Origin: Sorghum bicolor
Lineage: Eukaryota > Streptophyta > Magnoliopsida > Poales > Poaceae
NCBI RefSeq assembly: GCF_000003195.3
Contig: NW_018396411.1
Location: 143,379-207,378, forward strand
Direction of reading: 5' to 3'
DNA length: 64,000 nucleotides
The notes beneath the pieces were generated by a model. The model was not told the DNA's origin and searched no databases. It saw only the letters and a list, made by a program, of their open reading frames with translations. This document shows, one piece after another, positions 12,101-22,956 of the stretch. The position numbers were made by a program, and so were the translations under genes. Each line of letters starts with the position of its first letter. The first letter of the stretch is position 1.

Positions 12101-12569
12101 GTTGCTGCGTTGTAAAGATGGAAAAGGATGGAACAAATTCATCGTTAGTGGTGGGTTTGTGTTTAGAGCTAACAAGCTATGCATTCCAGCTAGCTCTTTT
12201 CGTTTGTTGTTGTTACAGGAAGCTCATGGAGGAGGTTTCATGGGACATTTTGGAGCAAAGAAGACGGAGGACATACTTGTTGATTTGAAACCATATTTGG
12301 GTGAGGAACATGAGCTTGAGTCGAGGACGACTCAAATCCAAGAAAGGGAGGATGATGAGGACATCAACACCATCGATATATCCGCACCTACACCAGTTGG
12401 AATAATGGACAAGATCAGCAAGGGAAGGTTTAACTGCATTCGGAATTTGAGGCAACACCAACTTCAAGGGCTGATTGCATATGGGAAGAGTGATAACTTA
12501 ACAAAGGTGATTGGAGATCAGGTCCAAGCCTCCACAACATCCTCTATCAAGTTACCACGTCGCTTCTAA
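9156..12569 (+). CDS. Gag-protease-RNase H polyprotein with in-frame loss of RT palm and integrase
   Basis: An uninterrupted 1137-codon frame from ATG 9156. Residues ~18-90 are charged and helical; ~105-145 are acidic then His/Arg-rich; ~150-320 form the retrotransposon gag domain. A CCHC knuckle (C394, C397, H402, C407) follows, then an aspartic protease with active-site motif DGGS at D499. The reverse transcriptase keeps only its N-terminal edge: at residues ~747-748 the sequence jumps straight to the region after the palm, and no x-x-DD motif exists. RNase H is present (DASG at D842, HSDHESL, ADALSR). The integrase zinc domain starts, but at ~1040-1043 the frame jumps to the integrase C-terminus, so the CxxC and the D,D,E triad are missing. 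The last ~71 residues are encoded by the 3' LTR. Such an element could make Gag but would depend on a full-length relative for reverse transcription and integration. Whether it is translated is unknown. Confidence 0.9.
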   Translation: MSETEDTNKIPQSPRTKGIIQHIERQVKLHTEGLDDDLKVTNDKLGQLEDTQIATNNKITKMEASITSMDKSLAALLKRFDDFHTMDKEKHKEENKEEDRVDGNYDDDYTADTELDDQDTHHRRRLRHTRRGMGGHHRREVHNNNDAFSKIKFKIPPFDGKYDPDAYITWEIAVDQKFTCHEFSEDTRVRAATSEFTDFASVWWIEHGKKNPNNIPRTWNALKQVMRARFVPSYYARVMINKLQQLRQGAKSVEEYYQELQMGMLRCNLEEEEEPAMARFLGGLNREIQDILAYKDYTNVTRLFHLACKAEREVQGRRSSAKSNNSARKSWQQRTSATLSGGVPLPSSRSIAPPPSYSDKPHDSSTNTATKSAQRPIASATSVNSTRRTRDVQCHRCKGYGHVQRDCPNKRVLVVNADGGYSSASDFDDDTRALLAADDTCRNEAIEEQIGAENVEHYESLIVQRVLSAQAEKVEQNQRHTLFQTKYVIKERSCRLIIDGGSRNNLASSNMVEKLALTTKPHPHPYHIRWLNNSGKAKVTKLVRINFTIGSYHDVVECDVVPMEACNILLGRPWQFDKECIHHGRSNQYSFMHHDMKIVLLPMSPEAIVRDEVAKITKAKIKNNADTNGNNKDEIRLNGHCMLATKFDVNELIVSTYTAYALVCKGVLISIEDMLHSLPPAVHNILQEYADVFPSEIPAGLPPIRGIEHQIDLIPGASLPNRAPYRTNLEETKEIQWQVQELLDKGYGIEVDQAKVEAIQGWPVPKTITQVQSFLGLAGFYHRFVKDFSTIAAPLNDLTKKGVPFVWSKVQENSFNMLKDKLTHAPLLQLPDFNKTFELECDASGIGLGGVLLQEGKPVAYFSEKLSGPVLNYSTYDKELYALVRTLETWQHYLWPKEFVIHSDHESLKHIRSQGKLNRRHAKWVEFIESFPYVIKHKKGKENIIADALSRRYTLLNQLDYKIFGLETIKDQYVHDADFNEVLLRCKDGKGWNKFIVSGGFVFRANKLCIPASSFRLLLLQEAHGGGFMGHFGAKKTEDILVDLKPYLGEEHELESRTTQIQEREDDEDINTIDISAPTPVGIMDKISKGRFNCIRNLRQHQLQGLIAYGKSDNLTKVIGDQVQASTTSSIKLPRRF
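12341..12352 (+). other. Polypurine tract of the gypsy element
   Basis: AGAAAGGGAGGA immediately precedes the 3' LTR terminus TGATGAGG. This is the expected plus-strand primer site. It is also translated, lying within the polyprotein frame. Confidence 0.88.
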
Positions 12570-13319
12570 AGCAAGGAAACAAAGAGTCCAAACCCAACAC
12601 GTTTTGGGAGTTGGATTCGGACTGGAAAATAACTCTAAATTGTATGGATCACCACGGCGTCATATGGACTCCAACTGGGACGTTCCTATACTTGTTGGAA
12701 AGCTCATGAAGTCTACTTTCCAATGGGTCCAACCACATATCTATGCAGCTTATGAGTCGGGCGCAGTCCTTGTTTTTGTGCCGACACCTTTTTCTGTTTT
12801 GGTGCTGCGTCACCCTATTTTGGACCAATGGCCCATGTATCAAGTTGAGTCCATTAGGGACGCATCCTAGAGTTGGAGGATGACTCTAGCACCCCTTTGG
12901 TCGTCCTCCCCTCTATTTATTTACATCTAGAGCCGCCATGAATAACTGGGTTTTGATTAGATAAAGTTTAGCCTTCGCTACTTGCTTGTAAACGCGCGTG
13001 CTGATCCAGCCGCCCGTCTTCTTGTTTTCGAAACCCCACTTCATTAGAGATTGAGTTTGAAACCTTCATTTACATCTAGTAATTTAGTACTTGTTCTACT
13101 TGTTCTTGCTGGTTCTTCGATTGCATGCAGGACGAGTGCCCTAGTGGCCGGGTGTTGCGCTCCACAAGATCGTGACAGCCATTGGAGGCGGTGTATCGGT
13201 TGCTAAGGCGCAGTCTTGAGGGCTGTAGTCGGGCCGTGAACGTCATCTCCATTCACTAATCGAGTTATCCAGCGCCTCTCATCGAAAGATCAGACGAAAA
13301 CCCTAGTGGGTTCACATCA
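12353..13319 (+). repeat. 3' LTR of the deleted gypsy element
   Basis: 967 bp, with the same termini as the 5' LTR. It retains the 36 bp missing upstream, at about 12634-12669. It carries the last ~71 codons and the stop codon (12567-12569) of the polyprotein. By-eye differences from the 5' LTR total about 13 substitutions, three of them clustered near 12870. At 1.3e-8 substitutions per site per year, a rate commonly used for grass LTRs, this gives an insertion age of roughly half a million years. Confidence 0.95.
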
Positions 13320-13324
13320 CTAGA
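13320..13324. other. Target site duplication CTAGA, right copy
   Basis: Matches 7243-7247. The satellite resumes here with the remainder of the split c monomer (GGAAGTGTATC...). Confidence 0.93.
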
Positions 13325-16300
13325 GGAAGTGTATCATATGGAATCTCGCTTCAGTCCAGTTGGAGATAGTATTAGTTCCGGTGCAAGATAGGTGCATGGA
13401 TTGTTCCCAGTGCACCATAGGCTCAGAAACCGTTGTGGAAGTTCCCGATGGTACTCCTAGGTGAAGAGGCTCAAGTGAAAGCTCGGTTTGGTATGTTTGG
13501 AGATAGTGCTAATCTTGATGAAAGATAGGTGTACGGTTTGCATGGAACGTACCATATTCTCATAAATCAATTTGGACGCACCCGATAGAACTCCTAGATC
13601 ATGTGTGTCATATGGAATCTCGCTTCAATTTGTTTGGAGACTGTTAGTTTAGGTGCTAGATTGGTGCATGGTTTGCGCATAATGCACCATAGGCTTAGAA
13701 ACCATTATGGAAGCACCCGGTGATAATCCTAGGTGAAGAGGCTCAAGTGGATGGTCGGTTCGATCTGTTTGGAGATAGTGCTAATCTTGTTGCAAGATAG
13801 GTGCACGGTTTGCATGGAACATACCATATACTAAGAAATCTATTTGGACGCACCCCAATAGAACTCCTAGATGACATGTGTCATATAGAATCTCGCTTTC
13901 GTCTGTTTGGAGACAGAGTTAGTTTTGGTGCAAGATAGGTACAAAGTTTGCGCCTAATGCATCATAGGCTGAGAAACCATTTTGGATGCACCCAATGATA
14001 CTCCTAGGTAAAGGGGCTCAAGTGGAAGCTCAGTTTGCTTTGTTTGGAGATAGTGCTAATCTTGATGCAAGATAGGTGCACGAATTGCATCGAACATACC
14101 ATATGCTTAGAAATATATTTGGAAGCACCAAATAGGACTCCTAGATGACGTGTGTCATATAGAATCTCACTTCGGTCTCTTTGGAGATAGTGTTAGTTTC
14201 GGTGCAAGATAGGTACACGGTTTGTGCCTAATGCACCATAGGCTAAGAAACTATTTTGGACGCACGCGATGGTACTCCTTGGTGAAGAGGTTCATGTGGA
14301 AGCTCAGTTTGCTTTGTTTGGAGATTATGCTAATCTTGATGCAAGAAAGGTGCACGAATTGCATCGAACGTACCATATGCTTAGAAATATATTTTTAAGC
14401 ACCCAATAGAACTCCTAGGTGATGGGTGTCATATAGAATCTCACTTCGGTCTCTTTGGAGATAGTGTTAGTTTCGGTGCAAGATAGGTACACGGTTTGTG
14501 CCAAATGCACCATAGGCTAAGAAACTACTTTGGACGCACGCGATGGTACTCCTTGGTGAAGAGGCTCATGTGGAACCTTGGTTCTGTCTGTTTGAAGATA
14601 GTTCCAATCTTGATGCAAGATAGGTGCACGGTTTGCATGGAACATACCAATTTGGACACACCCGATGGAACTGTAGATGCACCCGATGGAACTACTAGAT
14701 GAAGTTTATCATATGTTATCTCGCTTCCGTCCAGTTGGAGATAGTATTAGTTTCGGTGCAGGATAGTTGCATGGTTTGTGCCCACTGCACCATAGGCTCA
14801 AAAATCGTTGTGGAAGTCCCGATCGTACTCCTATGTGAAGAGGCTCAAGTGAAAGCCCGGTTCGGTCTGTTTGGAGATAGTGCTAATCTTGATGAAAGAT
14901 AGGTGTACGGTTCGCATAGAACGTACCATATTCTCATAAATCAATTTGGACGCACCCGATAGAACTCCTAGATCATGTGTGTCATTTGGAATCTCGCTTC
15001 AATCTGTTTGGAGACATTGTTAGTTTAGGTGGAAGATTGGTGCATCGTTTGCGCATAATGCACCATAGGCTCAGAAACAATTATGGAAGCACCCGATGAT
15101 AATCCTAGGTGAAGAGGCTCTAGTGGAAGCTCGGTTCGATCTGTTTGGAGATAGTGCTAGTCTTGATGAAAGATAGATGCACGGTTTGCATGGGACGTAC
15201 CATATGCTAAGAAATCCATTTAGACGCACCCCAATAGAACTCCTAGATGACATGTGTCATATCGAATCTCGCGTTGGTCTATTTGGAGACAGAGTTAGTT
15301 TTGGTGCAAGATAGGTACACGGTTTGCGCCTAATGCATCATAGGCTAAGAAACCATTTTGGATGCACCCGATGATACTCCTGGGTAAAGGGGCTCAAGTG
15401 GAATCTCAGTTTGCTTTGTTTGGAGATAGTGCTAATCTTGATGCAAGATAGGTGCACGAATTGCATCGAACATACCATATGCTTCGAAATATATTTGGAA
15501 GCACCCAATAGAACTCCCAGATGACGTGTGTCATATAGAATCTCACTTCGGTCTCTTTGGAGATAGTGTTAGTTTCGGTGCAAGATAGGTACACGGTTTG
15601 TGCCTAATGCACCATAGGATAAGAAACTATTTTGGACGCACGCGATGGTACTCCTTGGTGAAGAGGCTCATGTGGAATCTTGGTTCTGTCTGTTTTGGAG
15701 ATAGTTCTAATCTTGATGCAAGATAGGTGCATGGTTTGCATAGAACGTACCATATGCTCAGAAATCAAATTGGACACACCCGATGGAACTCCTAGATCAT
15801 GTGTGTCATATGGAATCTCGCTTCAATCTGTTTGGAGACAGTGTTTGTTTAGGTGCAAGATTGGTGCATGGTTTGCACATAATGCACCATAGGCTCAGAA
15901 ACCATTATGGAAGCAACTGATGATAATCCTAGGTGAAGAGGCTCAAGTGGAAGCTCGGTTTGATCTGTTTGGAGATAGTGCTAATCTTGATGCAAGATAG
16001 GTGCACGGTTTGCATGGAACATACCATATGCTAAGAAATCCATTTGGACACATCCCAATAGAACTCCTAGATGACATGTGTCATATGGAATCTCGCTTTG
16101 GTCTGTTTGGAGACGGATGTAGTTTTGGTGCAAGATAGGTACACAGTTTGCGCCTAATGCATCATAGGCTAAGAAACTAATTTGGATGCACCCGATGATA
16201 CTCCTGGGTAAAGGGGCTCAAGTGCAGGCTCAGTTTGCTTTGTTTGGAGATAGTGCTAATCTTGATGCAAGATAGGTGCACGAATTGCATCGAACGTACC

Positions 16301-17150
16301 ATATGCTTAGAAATATATTTGGAAGCACCCTATAGAACTCATAGATGACGTGTGTCATATAGAATCTCACTGCAGTCTCTGGGGAGATAGTGTTAGTTTC
16401 GGTGCAAGAGAGGTATACGGTTTGTGCCTAATGCACCATAGGCTAAGAAACTATTGTAGACACGCGATGGTACTCCTTGGTGAAGAGGCTCATGTGGAAT
16501 CTTGGTTCTGTGTGTTTGGAGATAGTTCTAATCTTGATGCAAGATAGGTGCACAGTTTGCATGGAACATACTATATGCTAAGAAATCAATTTGGACACAC
16601 CCGATGAAACTGTAGATGCACCCGATGGAACTACTAAATGAAGTGTATCATATGGAATCTCGCTTTGGTCCAGTTGGAGATAGTATTAGTTTTGGTGCAA
16701 GATAGTTGCATGGTTTGTGCCCAGTGCACCATAGGCTCAGAAATCATTGTGGAAGTTCCCGATGGTACTCCTAGGTGAAGAGGCTCAAGTGAAAGCTCGG
16801 TTCGGTCTGTTTGGAGATAGTGCTAATCTTGATGAAAGATAGGTGTACGGTTTGCATGGAACATACCATATTCTCTAAAATCAATTTGGACGCACCCGAT
16901 AGAACTCCTAGATAATGTGTGTCATATGGAATCTCGCTTCAATTTGTTTGGAGACAGTGTTAGTTTAGGTGCAAGATTGGTGCATGGTTTGCGCGTAATG
17001 CACCATAGGCTCACAAACCATTATGGAAGCACCCGATGATAATCCTAGGTGAAGAGGCTCAAGTGGAAGGTCGGTTCGATCTGTTTGGAGATTGTGCTAA
17101 TCTTGATGCAAGATAGGTGCACGGTTTGCATGGAACATACCATATGCTAA
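13325..17150. repeat. Satellite segment S (diverged 8-mer array, left copy)
   Basis: 137-bp monomers in the 8-mer order, with b-monomer anchors (TTGTGCC) at 14222, 14496, 15598, 16422 and 17539. The spacings 274, 1102, 824 and 1117 equal the 1117-bp unit changed by whole-dimer events or a 17-bp loss near 14650. The segment is nearly the same as 23.0-26.6 kb at an offset of 9444 bp (9701 left of the extra dimer). Relative to that copy, S has an additional 274-bp dimer near 14.05-14.3 kb. Similarity ends near 17150, where 1664-bp HOR sequence begins. Confidence 0.85.
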
Positions 17151-20100
17151 GGAATCCATTTGGACGCACCGCCAATAGAACTCCTAGATGACATGTGTCA
17201 TATAGAATCTCGCTTTGGTCTGTTTGGAGACAGAGTTAGTGTTGGTGCAAGATAGGTACACAGTTTGCGCCTAATGCATCATAGGCTAAGAAACCATTTT
17301 GGATGCACCCGATGATACTCCTGGGTAAAGGGGCTCAAGTGGAAGCTCAATTTGCTTTGTTTGGAGATAGTGCTAATCTTGATGCAAGATAGGTGCACGA
17401 ATTGCATCAAACGTACCATATGCTTAGAAATATATTTGGAAGCACCCAATAGAACTCTTAGATGACGTGTGTCATATATAATCTCACTTCGGTCTCTTTG
17501 GAGATAGTGTTAGTTTCGGTGCAAGATAGGTACACGGTTTGTGCCTAATGCACCATAGGCAAAGAAACTATTTTGGACGCACGCGATGGTACACCTTGGT
17601 GAAGAGGGTCATGTGGAATCTTGGTTGTGTCTGTTTGGAGATAGTTCTAATCTTGATGCAAGATAGGTGCACGGTTTGCATGGAACATACCATATGCTCA
17701 GAAATCAATTTGGACACACCTGATGGAACTGTAGATGCACCCGATGGAACTACTAGATGAAGTGTATCATATGGAATCTCGCTTCGGTCCAGTTGGAGAT
17801 AATATTAGTTTCGGAGCAAGATAGTTGCATGGTTTGTGCCCAGTGCACCATAGGCTCAGAAATCGTTGTGGAAGTTCCCGATGGTACTCCTAGGTGAAGG
17901 GGCTCAAGTGAAATCTCGGTTCGGTCTGTTTGGAGATAGTGCTAATCTTGATGAAAGATAGGTGTACGGTTTGCATGGAACGTACCATATTCTCAGAAAT
18001 CAATTTGGACGCACCCAATAGAACTCCTAGATCATGTGTGTCATATGGAATCTCGCTTCAATCTGTTTGGAGACAGTGTTAGTTTAAGTGCAAGGTTGGT
18101 GCATGGTTTGCGCATAATGCACCATAGGCTCAGAAACCATTATGGAAGCACCTGATGATAATCCTAGGTGAAGAGGCTCTAGTGGAAGGTCGGTTCGATC
18201 TGTTTGGAGATAGTGCTAATCTTGATGCAAGATAGGTGCACGATTTGCATGGAACGTACCATATTCTCAGAAATCAATTTGGACGCACCCGATAGAACTC
18301 CTAGATCATGTGTTTCATATGGAATCTCGCTTCAATCTGTTTGGAGACTATTAGTTTAGGAGCAAGATTGGTGCATGGTTTGCGCATAATGCACCATAGG
18401 CTCAGAAACCATTATGCAAGCACCCGATGATAATCCTAGGTGAAGAGGCTCAAGTGGAAGGTCACTTCGATCTGTTTGGAGATAGTGCTAATCTTGATGC
18501 AAGATAGGTGCGGGATTTGCATGGAACATACCATATTCTCAGAAATCAATTTGGACGCACCTGATACAACTCCTAGATCATGTGTTTCATATGGAATCCC
18601 GCTTCAATCTGTTTGGAGATAGTGTTAGTTTAGTTGCAAGATTGGTGCATGGTTTGCGCATAATGCACCATAGGATCAGAAACCATTATGCAAGCACCCG
18701 ATGATAATCCTAGGTGAAGAGGCTCAAGTGGAAGGTCGGTTCGATATGTTTGGAGATAGTGCTAATCTTTATGCAAGATAGGTGCACGGTTTGCATGGAA
18801 CATACCCTATGCTAAGGAATCCATTTGGACGCACCCCAATAGAACTCCTAGATGACATGTGTCATATAGAATCTCGCTTTGGTCTGTTTGGAGACAGAGT
18901 TAGTTTTGGTGCAAGATAGGTACACAGTTTGCGCCTAATGCATCATAGGCTAAGAAACCATTTTGGATGCACCCGATGATACTCCTGGGTAAAGGGGCTC
19001 AAGTGGAAGCTCAATTTGCTTTGTTTGGAGATAGTGCTAATCTTGATGCAAGATAGGTGCACGAATTGCATCAACGTACCATATGCTTAGAAATATATTT
19101 GCAAAGCACCCAATAGAAGTCTTAGATGACGTGTGTCATATATAATCTCACTTTGGCCTCTTTGGAGATATTGTTAGTTTCGGTGAAAGATAGGTACACG
19201 ATTTGGGCCTAATGCAACATGGGCTAAGAAACTATTTTGGACGCACGCGATGGTACACCTTGGTGAAGAGGGTCATGTGGAATCTTGGTTGTGTCTGTTT
19301 GGAGATAGTTCTAATCTTGATGCAAGATAGGTGCACGGTTTGCATGGAACATACCATATGCTCAGAAATCAATTTGGACACACCTGATGGAACTGTAGAT
19401 GCACCCGATGGAACTACTAGATGAAGTGTATCATATGGAATCTCGCTTCGGTCCAGTTGGAGATAGTATTAGTTTCGGAGCAAGATAGTTGCATGGTTTG
19501 TGCCCAGTGCACCATAGGCTCAGAAATCGTTGTGGAAGTTCCCGATGGTACTCCTAGGTGAAGGGGCTCAAGTGAAATCTCGGTTCGGTCTGTTTGGAGA
19601 TAGTGCTAATCTTGATGAAAGATAGGTGTACGGTTTGCATGGAACGTACCATATTCTCAGAAATCAATTTGGACGCACCCAATAGAACACCTAGATCATG
19701 TGTGTCATATGGAATCTCGATTCAATCTGTTTGGAGACAGTGTTAGTTTAAGTGCAAGGTTGGTGCATGGTTTGCGCATAATGCACCATAGGCTCAGAAA
19801 CCATTATGGAAGCACCTGATGATAATCCTAGGTGAAGAGGCTCTAGTGGAAGGTCGGTTCGATCTGTTTGGAGATAGTGCTAATCTTGATGCAAGATAGG
19901 TGCACGATTTGCATGGAACGTACCATATTCTCAGAAATCAATTTGGACGCACCCGATAGAACTCCTAGATCATGTGTTTCATATGGAATCTCGCTTCAAT
20001 CTGTTTGGAGACTATTAGTTTAGGTGCAAGATTGGTGCATGGTTTGCGCATAATGCACCATAGGCTCAGAAACCATTATGCAAGCACCCGATGATAATCC

Positions 20101-22956
20101 TAGGTGAAGAGGCTCAAGTGGAAGGTCACTTCGATCTGTTTGGAGATAGTGCTAATCTTGATGCAAGATAGGTGCGGGATTTGCATGGAACATACCATAT
20201 TCTCAGAAATCAATTTGGACGCACCTGATACAACTCCTAGATCATGTGTTTCATATGGAATCCCGCTTCAATCTGTTTGGAGATAGTGTTAGTTTAGTTG
20301 CAAGATTGGTGCATGGTTTGCGCATAATGCACCATAGGATCAGAAACCATTATGCAAGCACCCGATGATAATCCTAGGTGAAGAGGCTCAAGTGGAAGGT
20401 CGGTTCGATATGTTTGGAGATAGTGCTAATCTTTATGCAAGATAGGTGCACGAATTGCATGGAACATACCATATGCTAAGGAATCCATTTGGACGCACCC
20501 CAATAGAACTCCTAGATGACATGTGTCATATAGAATCTCGCTTTGGTCTATTTGGAGATAGAGTTAGTGTTGGTGCAAGATAGGTACACAGTTTGCGCCT
20601 AATGCATCATAGGCTAAGAAACCATTTTGGATGCACCCGATGATACTCCTGGGTAAAGGGGCTCAAGTGGAAGCTCAATTTGCTTTGTTTGGAGATAGTG
20701 CTAATCTTGATGCAAGATAGGTGCACGAATTGCATCAAACGTACCATATGCTTAGAAATATATTTGGAAGCACCCAATAGAACTCTTAGATGACGTGTGT
20801 CATATATAATCTCACTTCGGTCTCTTTGGAGATAGTGTTAGTTTCGGTGCAAGATAGGTACACAGTTTGTGCCTAATGCACCATAGGAAAAGAAACTATT
20901 TTGGACGCACGCGATGGTACACCTTGGTGAAGAGGGTCATGTGGAATCTTGGTTGTGTCTGTTTGGAGATAGTTCTAATCTTGATGCAAGATAGGTGCAC
21001 GGTTTGCATGGAACATACCATATGCTCAGAAATCAATTTGGACACACGTGATGGAACTCTAGATGCACCCGATGGAACTACTAGATGAAGTGTATCATAT
21101 GGAATCTCGCTTCGGTCCAGTTGGAGATAGTATTAGTTTCGGAGCAAGATAGTTGCATGGTTTGTGCCCAGTGCACCATAGGCTCAGAAATCGTTGTGGA
21201 AGTTCCCGATGGTACTCCTAGGTGAAGGGGCTCAAGTGAAATCTCGGTTCGGTCTGTTTGGAGATAGTGCTAATCTTGATGAAAGATAGGTGTACGGTTT
21301 GCATGGAACGTACCATATTCTCAGAAATCAATTTGGACGCACCCAATAGAACTCCTAGATCATGTGTGTCATATGGAATCTCGCTTCAATCTGTTTGGAG
21401 ACAGTGTTAGTTTAAGTGCAAGGTTGGTGCATGGTTTGCGCATAATGCACCATAGGCTCAGAAACCATTATGGAAGCACCTGATGATAATCCTAGGTGAA
21501 GAGGCTCTAGTGGAAGGTCGGTTCGATCTGTTTGGAGATAGTGCTAATCTTGATGCAAGATAGGTGCACGATTTGCATGGAACGTACCATATTCTCAGAA
21601 ATCAATTTGGACGCACCCGATAGAACTCCTAGATCATGTGTTTCATATGGAATCTCGCTTCAATCTGTTTGGAGACAGTGTTAGTTTAGGTGCAAGATTG
21701 GTGCATGGTTTGCGCATAATGCACCATAGGCTCAGAAACCATTATGCAAGCACCCGATGATAATCCTAGGTGAAGAGGCTCAAGTGGAAGGTCACTTCGA
21801 TCTGTTTGGAGATAGTGCTAATCTTGATGCAAGATAGGTGCGGGATTTGCATGGAACATACCATATTCTCAGAAATCAATTTGGACGCACCTGATACAAC
21901 TCCTAGATCATGTGTTTCATATGGAATCCCGCTTCAATCTGTTTGGAGATAGTGTTAGTTTAGTTGCAAGATTGGTGCATGGTTTGCGCATAATGCACCA
22001 TAGGATCAGAAACCATTATGCAAGCACCCGATGATAATCCTAGGTGAAGAGGCTCAAGTGGAAGGTCGGTTCGATATGTTTGGAGATAGTGCTAATCTTT
22101 ATGCAAGATAGGTGCACGAATTGCATGGAACATACCATATGCTAAGGAATCCATTTTGACGCACCCCAATAGAACTCCTAGATGACATGTGTCATATAGA
22201 ATCTCGCTTTGGTCTGTTTGGAGATAGAGTTAGTGTTGGTGCAAGATAGGTACACAGTTTGCGCCTAATGCATCATAGGCTAGGAAACCATTTCGGATGC
22301 ACCCGATGATACTCCTGGGTAAAGGGGCTCAAGTGGAAGCTCAATTTGCTTTGTTTGGAGATAGTGCTAATCTTGATGCAAGATAGGTGCACGAATTGCA
22401 TCAACGTACCATATGCTTAGAAATATATTTGCAAAGCACCCAATAGAACTCTTAGATGACGTGTGTCATATATAATCTCACTTTGGTCTCTTTGGAGATA
22501 TTGTTAGTTTCGGTGAAAGATAGGTACACGATTTGGGCCTAATGCACCATGGGCTAAGAAACTATTTTGGACGCACGCGATGGTACTCCTTGGTGAAGAG
22601 GGTCATGTGGAATCTTGGTTCTGTCTGTTTGGAGATAGTTCTAATCTTGATGCAAGATAGGTGCACGGTTTGCATGGAACATACCATATGCTCAGAAATC
22701 GATTTGGACATACCCGATGGAACTATAGATGCACACGATCGAACTACTAGATGAAGTGTATCATATGGAATCTCGCTTCGGTCCAGTTGGAGATAGTATT
22801 AGTTTCGGAACAAGATAGTTGCATGGTTTGTGCCCAGTGCACCATAGGATCAGAAATCGTTGTGGAAGTTCCCGACGGTACTCCTAGGTGAAGAGGCTCA
22901 AGTGAAAGCTCGGTTCGGTCTGTTTGGAGATAGTGCTAATCTTGATGAAAGATAGT
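17151..22956. repeat. 1664-bp higher-order repeat block 2
   Basis: A partial copy (17151-17962) and three full copies starting at 17963, 19627 and 21291; the last is 1666 bp. The monomer order is the same as in block 1, including the triple e-f dimer and the 158-bp c monomer, and identity to block 1 looks around 98-99% by eye. The shared 12-mer architecture shows that both blocks come from one amplification, now separated by a retrotransposon and segment S. Confidence 0.9.

Larger units (their letters stand above)
7248..13319 (+). mobile_element. Internally deleted Ty3/gypsy retrotransposon, probably CRM/CRR lineage
   Basis: A structurally complete insertion of 6072 bp: 5' LTR 7248-8178, primer-binding site 8181-8193, leader, one long frame 9156-12569, polypurine tract 12341-12352, 3' LTR 12353-13319, and 5-bp direct repeats CTAGA on both sides. 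The frame encodes gag, protease and RNase H but lacks the reverse transcriptase palm and nearly all of integrase, so it must be non-autonomous. The polyprotein frame runs into the 3' LTR and stops there, a trait known in CRM-type centromeric chromoviruses. The location in a centromere satellite agrees. The lineage call is inference: with integrase gone, the usual diagnostic C-terminal region is mostly absent. About 13 substitutions separate the LTRs (~1.4%). Confidence 0.9.
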
